From Monosiga brevicollis MX1 (lineage: Eukaryota > Opisthokonta > Choanoflagellata > Craspedida > Salpingoecidae), in assembly GCF_000002865.3 (NCBI RefSeq), contig NW_001865044.1:735437-799436 (forward strand): a stretch of DNA of 64,000 bases, read 5' to 3'. The translations under genes and the position numbers were made by a program. Each line of letters opens with the position of its first letter. The first letter of the stretch is position 1. The notes below the pieces were generated by a model that worked only from the letters and a program-made list of their open reading frames with translations, ran no database searches and had not been told where the DNA came from. Positions 26,301 to 45,649 of this stretch are shown one piece after another.

Positions 26301-27919
26301 TGTTCGAGGCGTTTCATGTTGTTGAATTGCCTGTGAATATGGCAACCTTGCTCAAACCTAACCCGTGTTCTAAACTTTCCAAAAAGCAGTCGGCAGATCA
26401 GCAAGCCGATACTACTATGTAGGTGCTTAGTTACTGTTGCAAGGGCTTGCTGGCTCAGGTGGCGATCCGGTTTTCGAGAAAAGGGATGGAGACAATTACT
26501 TGACCTGGTAGGAGCGCTCAATGAGAGCGCTTGTTGCTGTCTCCAACATTAGTCCCAACAGCCTTGAAATGGGGCTCGCCTCGGCGTATCAGCTGGCCAA
26601 CGACCCTGGACTTTACCAATTTGACGAGCTGGAAATATCATTGGAGCGCACTGTGGCAGAACTCGAGGTGAGTCTGGAGTTGACCGGTTTGACAACGCGT
26701 CGGCCGTGGGTTCAACTGGCATGACCACCCTGCTGCCTGTTTGCCGCCAGGCTGAAGTACTGGCACGGCCACTGCTACAAAGCCTTGCGCCACCTGCCAT
26801 ACGCCTGCAGCTCAAGGTTGGCGGAACCAAGGGCCGCGTCCTTCGCGAGGATGCGGCGCAATTAAAGAAACAAAAGTTAACGAATGGGATCGTTGTAACG
26901 TTGCTGGCCGCCCGCGATGACCTTGGTCGCCACGACCTCATGCTGCGAGTACGTTGCGCATGCCTTCTATCCAGATCATCATCAAGCAGAGCGTACATAT
27001 GCGCTTCAGACTGCTGTGCCATGGCCGTGTCATGACCGTGCACCACGCCTACCACGCCTGATGCTTGCTGCCCTGTTGTTTTTCCCTTGTGCCTCAGGTG
27101 GCGTTGGCCTATCCGGATCTCAACGCCATTTCCGTCCCCCGCTGGATGCGATTTATAACGGGCCCTCACCCCACAGTATGTATGATGCCATTCCATGTGC
27201 TTGGGCTCTCGCCTTGTCCCCCCTTCCTTCCCTCGCGGCTACAGCACAGGCGACACGACTCAATGTATTCTTTGCGCATCTGGCTTGGCAGCTGAGCGAG
27301 CTTCACGCCGCGCTTGAGCAAGAACTGCCACTATCCAAGGGTAGCGCCATAACCTTGGCCAAACACGTGCCGACCCATGGTACTTGGAAGATGTTGGAAA
27401 TGGGCGCTGCTCGCTCCAAAAAGGGCAAAAAGGTTCGCAGCCCGGTTGCGGAGGCCATGTTTGATGCTCAAGCGCCCCACGTTTGCAGCTGGCGCGCTGC
27501 ATGCCAAAGGCTGCTGGCATGATGATTGGGCATGCTGGCTGGTTGGTCGCGTAGAAGATTTTGAGCCTTCGCAACCCGCCCTCGCATCTACAGGACGGCG
27601 ATCTCATTGTGGCAGCAGAAGGCGCGGATCTGGTTGGTGACATCGCGCCCAGCCCCATGACTGCCTTGGCTTTAAGATTGGCCAATTAACACTCACTCAA
27701 ATGCTTCTTTGGCTACCCATACTCGATCAGACGTTTGAAACGTTCTCAACGGCTTGGGATCGCAACTTGCAACAAGCCCTCAGTGCCCGAGCAGTGGAAA
27801 AGCGCGCCGCACGCTCACAAGGTGGTGGTAGCTCTCGCGCGCCTGAAGTGGGCATCACAATTCAAGTTCCGGACTACCTACAATCCGATGAAGTTGCAGC
27901 TGAGTGGACCATTTCGTAA
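20466..27919 (+). CDS. USP40: Ubiquitin carboxyl-terminal hydrolase, USP40-like
   Basis: Multi-exon deubiquitinase, ATG at 20466 to TAA at 27917-27919. The N-terminus IFDLFEED matches the short FGDLFEEE-type start recalled for USP40. Catalytic domain: Cys box GLANLGTTCYLNSLIQTMFF (Cys codon 20770-20772), QQQDVQELNRVLFD, zinc-ribbon CTECGHRSEV and the paired CxxC around 21.8-21.96 kb, PPILTFNLMRF, and His box GGAHGGHYYAF (His codon 22426-22428). Another USP end piece, ECAYMLFY, is at about 23150. Downstream are coiled-coil (RYEREINRRIVKIW) and several ubiquitin-like or linker regions to about 27.9 kb, as in the long C-termini of USP40/USP47. Catalytic residues look intact. It probably trims ubiquitin chains in cytosol or nucleus; the substrate is unknown. 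Confidence 0.88.
23318..23362. repeat. (GACA)n microsatellite in a USP40-like intron
   Basis: About eleven GACA/CAGA units. It lies between exon end PSVPE (about 23231) and the exon starting PLLKNVLAEN (about 23486), so it is intronic. Confidence 0.85.
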
Positions 27920-28138
27920 GTTGGCCTTTCCCAGCTTCCAGCAGCCACGCTGTGTGCTGGCCGGATTCATGCGCCCATAGATATAATATCTGATCCAAAA
28001 ACGCAAACGATGATATCGAAATTGATTTTTTTTCAAACATCCCCTTCTTCTTTCGCTTCTCTTAATTAAAAAACAGAAAGGAGGGGTGTTTACATTTTTT
28101 TTTTCCATTTCAAACTTCTGATTTGCGAATTGGGCGAG

Positions 28139-29217
28139 ATGGCATGGGCGAGGGGGCCTCTTGATCGAGGTCACCCTCCGCCACTGTACTGTTGGACATG
28201 GAGCTGGCTGACTGCACGACGTGGTCTACAGGGTGGGGTCATGCGCAAAGTTCTAGGACGATTGGCCTTGTGTTGCGCCGTGGCGGCGAGCTACTTGGCC
28301 CAGGCCGAACGATTGCAGCTAGCCCTCGAGCTGGCCGGGCAGCTTGCCCTTCGTTATTTGCATCTTCTTGAGAGCACATTGGAGACTTTAACGCAGCACC
28401 CCGGCGGTCTCAAGCTCAACGTGCCCGTGGCAGGGGCTTTTGTTGCCGTCTTTCGCTATGCGCTGGTCGTGTGGCTGCGCGGCTGTGCCATCTTCTTCAG
28501 CCTGGCCGCGCCCTGGCTTCCTGTTTTGGCGCTGATGGCGTTATGTGCTGGCGGGGTTCCTCTCCTGGTGGCCCTCACTCTGGATCTCACTCAGCTGCTC
28601 TCCATTCACGTGTCCACGGCACACCGCACTGTGGCCTGGATGTTTCGCGGTGCTATAGACACTGCATGGTCCCTTCTCCTCCTCTTTGCTGGTGCGCTGC
28701 CTAGTAGATCCTTCAAACCGTGCCACTCCACCCATTCACTTGATCTGACTCCATTGGCTTCGTTTGAACGCACCTCATGGCGCTCCATAGGTAAAAAGTG
28801 GAATCCGCTGCGACAGCGCGTTGACTCTTGCCCCATGTCCCATGGAGAAGAGCCCGTCGGGGCTCTTGCCTTTGTCCTCATCGTGTTCCTTCTGCCCACC
28901 ATCGCGACAGCACACCTCTACTTCTCCCTGGTCCGTGGGCCATCTGGCACACCCATTGCAACAGACCTTTTGTGCCACTCAAAGTGAATGCTGCCGGGCG
29001 AATCTCACTCCCCCCCTCTCCCTTGACCCAGGTGCAGCTGACAGTGACGGGACCGCGATGGGTGCTGGCCCTCATATGGGCACTGCTGGAGCCATCCCGG
29101 ACTAAAAATGGTCGATCGGCGCTGAGCTCGGCGCATCTTGTTCGCCTACCCGCTCGTCTGCCCGCGCTCTTTCTACGTGGCTCCGAGCTATCGCTTGAAA
29201 TTCTCTCAATGACTTGA
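28139..29217 (+). CDS. PIGQ: PIG-Q / GPI1, subunit of the GPI-GlcNAc transferase
   Basis: Three exons (28139-28691, 28791-28930, 29032-29217), about 292 residues. PIG-Q/Gpi1 stabilises the complex that transfers GlcNAc to phosphatidylinositol at the ER, the first step of GPI-anchor synthesis. Family marks: HPGGLKLNVPV (Gpi1 xGLKLN motif), several transmembrane helices, and GKKWNPLRQRVDSC spliced across 28691/28791, close to the human GKKRNVLRKRVDSC. VGALAFVLIVFLLPTIATAHLYF is the following membrane segment. The protein is much shorter than human or yeast members: the cytosolic N-terminal half is absent or lies in unrecognised upstream exons, for which only about 220 bp exist. It is followed tail-to-tail by VPS50 with about 175 bp between stops. 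Confidence 0.85.
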
Positions 29218-29391
29218 GACACGTCATCCGAGGGATGGGCGTGAGATAATCGGGAAGATCGCAGCTGATGCTGGCGAAAACGAGACACGCACGACAGGAA
29301 TAAATTTGCTGCTGTACAACAAGGACATCATGATCGGTAACCAGCCAATCACAGGTGCCGACAGCAAGACTCGCCGGATCCCTCAAAGGTC

Positions 29392-31201
29392 TCATGCTTT
29401 AACTTCATCCACCACCTTTTGTAGCTTCTGGCGCTGCGCCTTCTTGTGCGGTGTCACGGCAATGAGCTGACTGAGCTGGCGTGCCGTGTAGACCTACCAC
29501 CATGCCGAGCACATCGCAGTCAGCCACACGAATGGGCTGAGCCCTCTCTTATACGACCACCCCTACCCCCAATTGAATTCAAAAATCTGCTTCGAGCATA
29601 CGTGGCCCCCTTCGCGTCAGCTGGCCCCGATGAACACGAGCCGCACCTGATGATTGGTACGAATCCACTGCTCAAGGTCCGCATCTGATAGGTAATATGC
29701 CTGAATGTAGTTTTGCACGACATCGGTCGTGGGCCTAGGCCCAACGAGCAAATCCCGCGCGATGCATGTAGGTGAGACACTCTCTAGCCAAGCCGTTACG
29801 GCGTGCGCTTCAAAGCGACACGCACTTGACTGGGCTCAAACTGCCAATCTTATTCAGAAAGTGCTTGTAGTCCAGCTGCATCTTGGCACGACCTTCGTTG
29901 GTACATTTTTTGGCCGAGGCAAAGCTAAAAACACACAAGAGAAACCATAAGCACCAAACCAAGTCCCCATGGCGCGGGATGGCTTGAAAGGCACAACTTG
30001 TGTTGAATGGCATGTCATCGGCCGCTCACAGACGCACCCATCTACAAAGGCCATGTTTGTGACGCTGTAAATCTCGTTCCAGATGGTTTTGAGCGCTGGC
30101 TCGGGTAGCCGCTTGGTGCCCAGCAAGTCCAATCGCGTATGAATGACGCGCACATCCGCAATCAGCTCGTCCACGTAGGGACTGTGCTCAGTCGTGATTT
30201 CCTTCACATCCCATTTCAGACTGCCCATTGTACAAAAAGCATGAGCTCATCAACACGCCTTGCAGACCAAGCAGGCTTCACGCAGTCAGATGGTGAACGA
30301 TAATTCAAACACGCCCGTACCCATCCAAAGCTGCCGTCATTTTATCTGAGGGCATCATGCGAAAGACGACATTTTTATAGATGTACCAGCGCAGTTCCTT
30401 GAAGTGGTCCACGGTCTAGACAGGAAAAGCAAGATGTGAAAAACCCTTTGCCTGCATGGCCACAGCAGTGTCGAACTCGCCATCCTCGAGAGCAATGGGG
30501 CCGATCGGCTTGTTTGGTTCGCTTGGTGGCATGGTGATACCTGCTTGAGATAGCTGTCAGCAGCTTGAGCCCCGGTCGAGTCGAGGCGCCGCACAATATT
30601 GTTGCGCAGAGAGCGCAAAACTGTGCTCACAAAGTTCCTGTCACACGTACGAACGCAACCCATAAGATAGAGACCAACGAACTGGACGCGCGCTGCCCCT
30701 GCAGCATCCATACAAGAACAGAGCCGGCTAAGCTCAAACACAAAACAGACACGTACAGGCCTTCGGCACCGCTGACTCGAGCCGCGAGGCCAAAAAGTGA
30801 CGATGCATTATCACGCTCAACATCGCTGTGCAATTTTAACGGCTGAGCTTGCGGTGGTCGCGGAGCGAGCTCCATGTCAGGTTCAGCTTCCGTCGGGTTT
30901 GCCCCACTTTCCTCCGCTTCCTCCTCTTCGTCTGACCTCACGTTGTCATCAGTCGCCTCGCCCTGAAGAACAGCAAACAGTCAGTCGGCACAATGGACTG
31001 TGGGCAATGCCAACGCTGCACATGTACCTCGGCGACCCTGGCCGTGCCAGGCGGATATCCCTCGAAAGGGCGGCGCACACGCTCGAGCAGCGAGTTGGCG
31101 GTCGGAGACAGCACAGCGTAGGAGAAAAACATCTATGAACCAAAGCACTGCGGTGAGCAAAAGGGCGAGGCCTGCCGAAGAAACGGCACGGCAAAGACAG
31201 T

Positions 31202-31237
<36 letters not shown>

Positions 31238-34200
31238 GCTGTTGTTTGGACCTGATCCTCTGCGAAGAAGTGAAAGACCGCATAAATGTACATGTCCACA
31301 AGTTCTGTGAGACGTGCAAAAGTGTCGCTGGCTATGGCTGGGAAGACCTGCATCATTTGCAAGTAGCGTCCTGTCATGCAACATCCAACGCATGAGACGC
31401 TGCTGCACGAGCACTTCGACATGTAAAGATCCCCATATCTGCAAGGAAGAACAGACACATAATATTTGCTCACGCACCACATTCCGCAGTCAAGCGGAGC
31501 GCTGATTGGGAGCAGTGTGGTGGCGGCGGGGCACCCTTTGCGGGTGTGACCGGTGCTGATGCTGGAATGGGCCTTTGCGGCGTTCCACCTGCCGTGCGGG
31601 GTTTGCTTGTTTTCTATCAGATGCAAAGAAGAAGAAAATATTTGTCAAGAGACTAGCCTTGTGTCTTCATGTACTCGGGCCGTGACGACTGAAGAGGAAA
31701 TTGGCTTGAAAAGACAACGCCTAAAGCCTCAGCAGATGCAAGCAGACCGGGCTCATGCACAAATCAAGCAATCTTTGACACCTACCACAGGAGTCGTCGC
31801 TGCAGATTTAGCGTTGAGGGCGGTGGTTTCCTAGAGTGTGTGCGCCATCAAAGTAAGGCAAGGCCCTCTCAGTCTTCAAGGGTGCACCTACTGCATGGAG
31901 ATGACTAACCTGTGCTTGAGCATGGACGACGAAAAACTTGTCTGGTGCCTGTACAAAGTCGACCAGGGTGGCAGGGTCGGTCTCGGTCTCGGCGAGACCA
32001 TCGCCGTCCAAATTGATTGCATTAGATGCGATCTCTTGTGATCCACCATCCCGAGTGCGAGGTTTGCGCAAAAAGGCAAACTCGGGCAGAAAGAAAATGT
32101 TAAAATCCTATATGGAGCCATGCAAACGACATGGCAACATTCGGGAAGAAAATGGTGAGTTGAAAGACAGAGATGAAGATGGCCCGCACCACACACACAC
32201 ACACACACACGGCATTGCAAAACACGCGCAGCATACCGGAGCCACGGGTGCAGGAGCCCAGTTGTCACTCTCGATGACTCCGCGGAACTCGCCAAGTGTG
32301 CGTCGGTGAAAGTTGATGACGTAGGCGCGTGTTTGATCCTTGATGGCTTGCGCCATGAGATTGGAATCTGTTCGGCCCGAAAAATCCTCGCCGAGTTCGC
32401 CAAAACAGCGCACATGGGTAATAAGCTGTTTGGACCACAGAAGCAGCCAAGAAAACGATGAGAAAGCTATGCTTGGAGCTGACCAAGGACAGAGCGGAAC
32501 GGATCTGCAGTTTGTTCTCAGCGATCGCTCGTAAGCCCAGCCATCACAAACCTCCATGTAATCGGCAGCATTCAGAGCGGCAATCTGAGAAGAAGCCAAA
32601 ACAAGTACAAGCTGGCGCTGCAAATCTTGCCAAAGCTTGAAGCGCGCATGCTGTACGCGTACAGGAACATAATCCAAGTCGTCACTGCCATGTGGCCAGC
32701 CAAAACGCGTGAGTCTGCTGCTTGCGACTGCAGCGATTGTCTGGATAAATTTGCGGAAGAGTGCACCCAACCTGTCGTCGCGCACGGAGAGAAAGCGCTC
32801 GCTGCTCGGGGCATTGGCGTTTGATATAGTGCCCCCACGTGGCGTGGGGGGCGCAGAGATACTCGTTCCATCACTGAACCCTGCGTGCTCCTGATCAAGA
32901 TCGTGTGGCTCTCCGGGATCAGTGCTTTCCGCCGCTGCTGATACGCGTGCCTTGTGGTTGGCCTCCAGCAGTACACTGGCCACGCGATCAAAGAATAGCA
33001 TAAGTAGCGCGTACGCGCGGCAGAGGCGAGTGATTCCGAGCTCAAGATCAGCTGGTTTGATTTGCTGGAAAATGGTGCGCAATGGAGCCCGTCGAATGTT
33101 TGGTATTTGTGTGAGCTCTCCCAAAACGCTACGCGCAAGTTTGGCGGGATATGAGCAAAGGCGCGTTGCAACGGCATCAATGCAGGCATCCAGCTCCTCA
33201 AGCGCGCTGTATGCATCTAAGATCTACCAGATTGATGGCATCGTCCCCATGTGATATCACAGTGAGAATGCCTCTGTATGTCTGCGCATATTTATGAATG
33301 TGGATGCGAAGGATAGAGTCGACGTTTGCAAGGACCGACCTCTCCGGCACCGGCAAAGCTGAGGGTGGCAACTTGATCAGGCGCAATGCCATCGCGACAA
33401 GGTGTTAGCACCTTGTCGTCAAGCATCGTCTCCAGCTCGACCTGGAGACGCCCAATGATGCGAGGCGTGCCTTCACCGAGCTGGGCTGCCAAATCTCGAA
33501 TACAATCATATTCATCGTACACGGTGGTGATGACCCGGCAATTTTTCCATAGCTAAAAGCATGGGCAGTAAAAGCACCCATGTCGGTGCATGAGGAAGAC
33601 AGGCACCATGGGTCAAAATCAAGCAAGGCTTGGTCCAGCATGGCTCCTGACCTCAATGGCTCCCAAAAAGTCGCGCTCCTCCAGAAGCTGTGAGAGGCGC
33701 GTGTCGGCGGTGCGCATGATCGCTGAGAAGCATTGATCAAGTGAGTGTGCAAATGCAAATGACCAAAGTGGGCGAGGCCATCAGACGCACCAATGGCTTG
33801 CAAGGATTTGAGCAAGTGGATCATGCGCCGTTTTCGGCGGTCCTTGAGCAAGACCTCGAGGCTTGAAGATACAGCGGTTTCGGCCTTGTTGAGGAGGCGG
33901 CGCCCATTTTTGCAGACGACAACAGTCATTTGGAGCTGCTCTGAAAGCTCCGTGACACGCTTTCAAGTGACAGACATATAGGGTAAGCGTGCGATGAGAA
34001 AAGGAGCTTGCTTGGGCAACAGCCAGTCCTTACCGCCAGCTCAGTCATAAACTGTTTGTGGTGATCGAGGACCAGGCCAGAGAGCTTTTTGCTGACCTGC
34101 ATCAACGTGCCACGGCCCGAAAAAAAAGATCAGATTAGTTGAAATTGGAGGTGATACCGCAGCCTGCAAGTGTGAGCGCCAAGCATGTACCGCGGCAAGC

Positions 34201-34812
34201 TGTTGATACTTCAACTTGCGCCTTTCGTCAATCTGCTCACGCGCTGCATGCATGGTTGAGGAATCAATCATGAGTACTTTATCAACCAAGCACCACACAG
34301 CACAGAACATGGATTTGGCAGGCCTCGGCTTACTCGGCATGTCGGCTGCAAATTCGTTCATCGAGTGACGGATGATATCTGTTTCTTGATCAGAGAAGGC
34401 TGGATCAAGCTTGGCCAAAAGCTGCACTCCACGCATACGACATGAAGCACAAGTCCGACATGGAATGAGGCGACAGGCATAATAGATCTTCGCAGGGTGT
34501 GCTTCTGTTGGGGCCTCTCCTTCCGATATTCGTACCTCTTCATCGGGGGGGACGGGGGGGCGATGCACGCGCGCTGTTGCTCGAATCGTAGGCTGCGGTG
34601 CGGTGTTCTGTTCGCCATCAGTGGCCGTGGCAGTCGCCGCTGCAGCTGACGATTCTCGCCGCTACACGACACCCGGAATGTGACAACAAGGCACAAGCCA
34701 GAGGCAAGGCCAAGAAAAAGGCAGAACATTGCAGGCATCAGTGCTCAAGCGAAGGCGGGACGAGCTAAGAAGAAACACTCGGTCGTACCGACGCGCGAAG
34801 TCGCTTCAACAT
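29392..34812 (-). CDS. VPS50: VPS50 / syndetin, EARP tethering-complex subunit
   Basis: Multi-exon gene from ATG at 34812 (MLKRLRAS joined to RRESSAAAA) to TGA at 29392-29394. Syndetin replaces VPS54 in the EARP complex, which tethers recycling-endosome vesicles. Blocks matching the family in order: LDPAFSDQETDIIRHSMNEF, VSKKLSGLVLDHHKQFMTEL, CKNGRRLLNKAETAVSSSLE with KDRRKRRMIHLLKSLQAI, DQTRAYVINFHRRTLGEFRG, LKWDVKEITTEHSPYVDEL, KCTNEGRAKMQLDYKHFLNK, YIQAYYLSDADLEQWIR, and the C-terminal VYTARQLSQLIAV with KKAQRQKLQKVVDEVKA. The last two match human syndetin and separate it from VPS54. The start is inferred from a short first exon with a good GT donor and is less certain than the rest. Confidence 0.9.
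31202..31232. repeat. Poly-A tract in a VPS50 intron
   Basis: About 31 A residues on the plus strand, so a poly-T tract near a 3' splice region of VPS50 on the minus strand. No target-site duplication or retroelement body was seen beside it. Confidence 0.8.
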
Positions 34813-35327
34813 CTTGCTGCCTCAAAAGTCACGCAGCGGGAGCGAATCAAGCCAGCACGCCCCGCTGCACAATCCAATATCACTGCTGCTGACCGCAAGT
34901 GAGCAGCAGCAGCAGTAGCCGCCGCCGCACTTGTCAGCTGCAAGCCACAGCCGCCGACGCTTCCAAAATTGTCGTGGCAGCCACAGCAGCAGCAACAACA
35001 GCACAGTGAATGAAAAAAATATAAAATCAAAGTCACACACACACACACACACACACACCATAGAGGAGCAAAGAACAAAAAAAAACCGAAAAAAAAGTAA
35101 AAGAACACACACGCACACACACGCACGCACAGTTCAGGTCTGATGTGGTTTGTATTTTACTTTCTGATAAATTGTCAGCACGAGCGTTGGTTGGTTGGTC
35201 GTTACTGACCGTTACACCACAAACACGAAGGAGCCATTGAACGAGCCGCGAGCGAACGAACCGCGAGCGGTGGAGGCGATGCGTGTGAGGGAGGAGCAGA
35301 CGCCACGACGATATCGAGCAAGACAAC
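34813..35327. promoter_or_regulatory. Head-to-head intergenic region, VPS50 (-) / SP-TP-rich gene (+)
   Basis: About 515 bp between divergent starts. Holds a CAG/GCC-rich patch (34903-34930), a (CA)n run (about 35033-35058), an A-rich stretch and a second CA/CGCA run (about 35105-35131). It must serve both genes; no specific factor site is claimed. Confidence 0.5.
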
Positions 35328-36328
35328 ATGGATGCGCTGGCTCGGCTGCAGGCCCTGATTCGCGATGTGGATGCCACCAGCTTACCTGTCATGATGGCAG
35401 CAAGCCCGCCTTTGGCCTCCCCGACATCCTCACCCACACCGCCTCTAACCGAGGCTGATAACCCCATCCACTCTGCCACGATGAACACTGCGGCCCAAAC
35501 GGATGTTTCTTTGGACCTCAGCCCGATTGCTGCGCCGCCCCGTTCCCGCTGGACCTCCCATCAGTCAGACGGGGCAACAACAAGTGCGGCATCTCGGACT
35601 CAGTCCACATCCAGCCAGCCCCCGATCAAGCGAGTGCGACGCCTGCCCAACAGCCAACCTGTTCAGCTTTCATCACCCGATCAACAGCGAGAAGCGACGC
35701 ATTCCATGCGTCCTGCGATCCGCCAACCCTGCAATAACCCCTGTACCCCTCCTACACATCGCAAGCTTTCCATTGATCGCTTTGAAACCAGCTCCCCTGA
35801 AGACTCGGGTCTGGAGTTGTCCATGACCATCCACGCCCCGGCCTCCCGCCGCTCTGGGCATCGGTCGATGCGCCGCAGTCGCGCCAGAAGTTTGCCCACA
35901 GACCTACAGCTTAGCCCCGTGAGGCATACAAACACCAGCACGCCCCCAACCATCAATGAGTCCTTGCTTGCGTTGCGCAAACGAATTGCCTCGGCGGAGG
36001 AACAAGAGCTAGCTACTTCAACCCCTATCAAGCACATTGCCCTGACTCGCCGCCCCGTGTCCCCGACACCTGCCCACCTTGCCAGTCCGCACATACGTCA
36101 AGCATATCAGTCCTATTGTCAAGGTCAGTGCCATTGCCGCCCCAGCCCTATCTATGCTCAGCTTACTCGCTTGTTCATATCCTCACACATAGCTCTGTTT
36201 CCTCATTAGTCGTGCGCGAACAAGGCCTCGAGCCCCTGCCGCTCTCCGACTACTGCGGTCCACCCGGCACCATTGACTTTATCGTCGATACCGATGGTCA
36301 TGCCTCGGACGAAAGGAGTGAGCCGTGA
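35328..36328 (+). CDS. Disordered SP/TP-rich protein, unrecognised family
   Basis: Two exons: 35328-36123 and 36211-36328, joined as CAA G|TC GTG (Q-V-V), about 304 residues. I do not recognise the family. The first exon is almost wholly low-complexity, rich in Ser, Thr, Pro, Ala and Arg. It carries many SP/TP sites, including LSPVRH and STPIKH, which fit the full CDK consensus S/T-P-x-K/R, and basic clusters (IKRVRRLP, RRSRARSLP) that could be nuclear signals. The second exon is more ordered (QGLEPLPLSDYCGPPGTIDF) and acidic at the end. A GTGAGC donor-like string overlaps the stop region (about 36318), so a further 3' exon is possible. A cell-cycle or nuclear regulatory role is only a guess. 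Confidence 0.75.
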
Positions 36329-36543
36329 CGCCATATAGTCGCGGGCGCACCAAGGGCGCCGTGGTTGGGGCTTAACCAAATCGATTGAATCTAACAAGGT
36401 GCTTTGTTTTGTTGAAAAAAAGAACATGGTAGACGACAAAGAAGATCACTCCACTTGCCTTTCACAAAGAGGTGAAGAAAAGTATGGGCAAGCTACCATG
36501 ATTGATCGCGCGATCGAAAGGTCGTCACCGGCTGGCAAACGCT

Positions 36544-45085
<8,542 letters not shown>

Positions 45086-45649
45086 GATAATGATCAGGCA
45101 AGCTCAAGCCCAGGAACCACTACGTAGCTGCCTACTCGTGCCAAAGACAGGAGTAGCACACGTCAGCCCCCGCTCCCCTCTGCGCGCACTGCCAGTCGGG
45201 AAGAACGACGCGGTGTTGCGAGTGAAGAAAGAAATACCACACACACGTGTGTGTGTGTGTGTGTGTCTCTCTCTCTCCTCTCCGCGTGTTTGCAAGTTAA
45301 TTTATGGGAATGTTGATTCAAAATTAAAGAAAGTGTTCGGCTGATTACGACAACAAACGAATCAGAAAAAAGCTGTTTTGAATTTGAGGTCGCTCAGAGC
45401 GCACACAGAAAAAACGACAAGCAGAAGGAAAAGCACTAGTAGTGAGCGCAGAAAAGCCAATCAAAAGGAAAAAGGAGAGCATTCAAAAGCCATGCGCACA
45501 GCTCGAAGGCGTAGCAAGGCAGGTAGGGTAGTGTGTACTATTGTAGTGTTTTGCTTAAACCCTCGCGTGTTCGCGCAAGGACTGGGCCTTCGGAAAGGAA
45601 GGCCAAAGGGCTAAATCATTAAGCCCGAGGGCGACGAAAGGTCCAATGT
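45086..45649. other. Intergenic region upstream of HEATR1 and downstream of the phosphagen kinase
   Basis: About 560 bp with no gene seen. Contains a short CACACA/GTGTGTGT stretch with CT repeats (45237-45280). The half next to 45085 should contain the HEATR1 promoter; an A-rich patch lies at about 45360-45480. Confidence 0.5.

Noticed and set aside
31202-31232. Poly-A tract considered as the 3' end of a retroelement or processed copy
   Set aside because: No element body, no second end and no flanking duplication seen; simplest explanation is the pyrimidine tract of a minus-strand intron.
29392-34812. VPS54 as an alternative to VPS50
   Set aside because: The C-terminal AYYLSDADLEQWIR, YTARQL and KKAQRQKL blocks match syndetin (VPS50) rather than VPS54.
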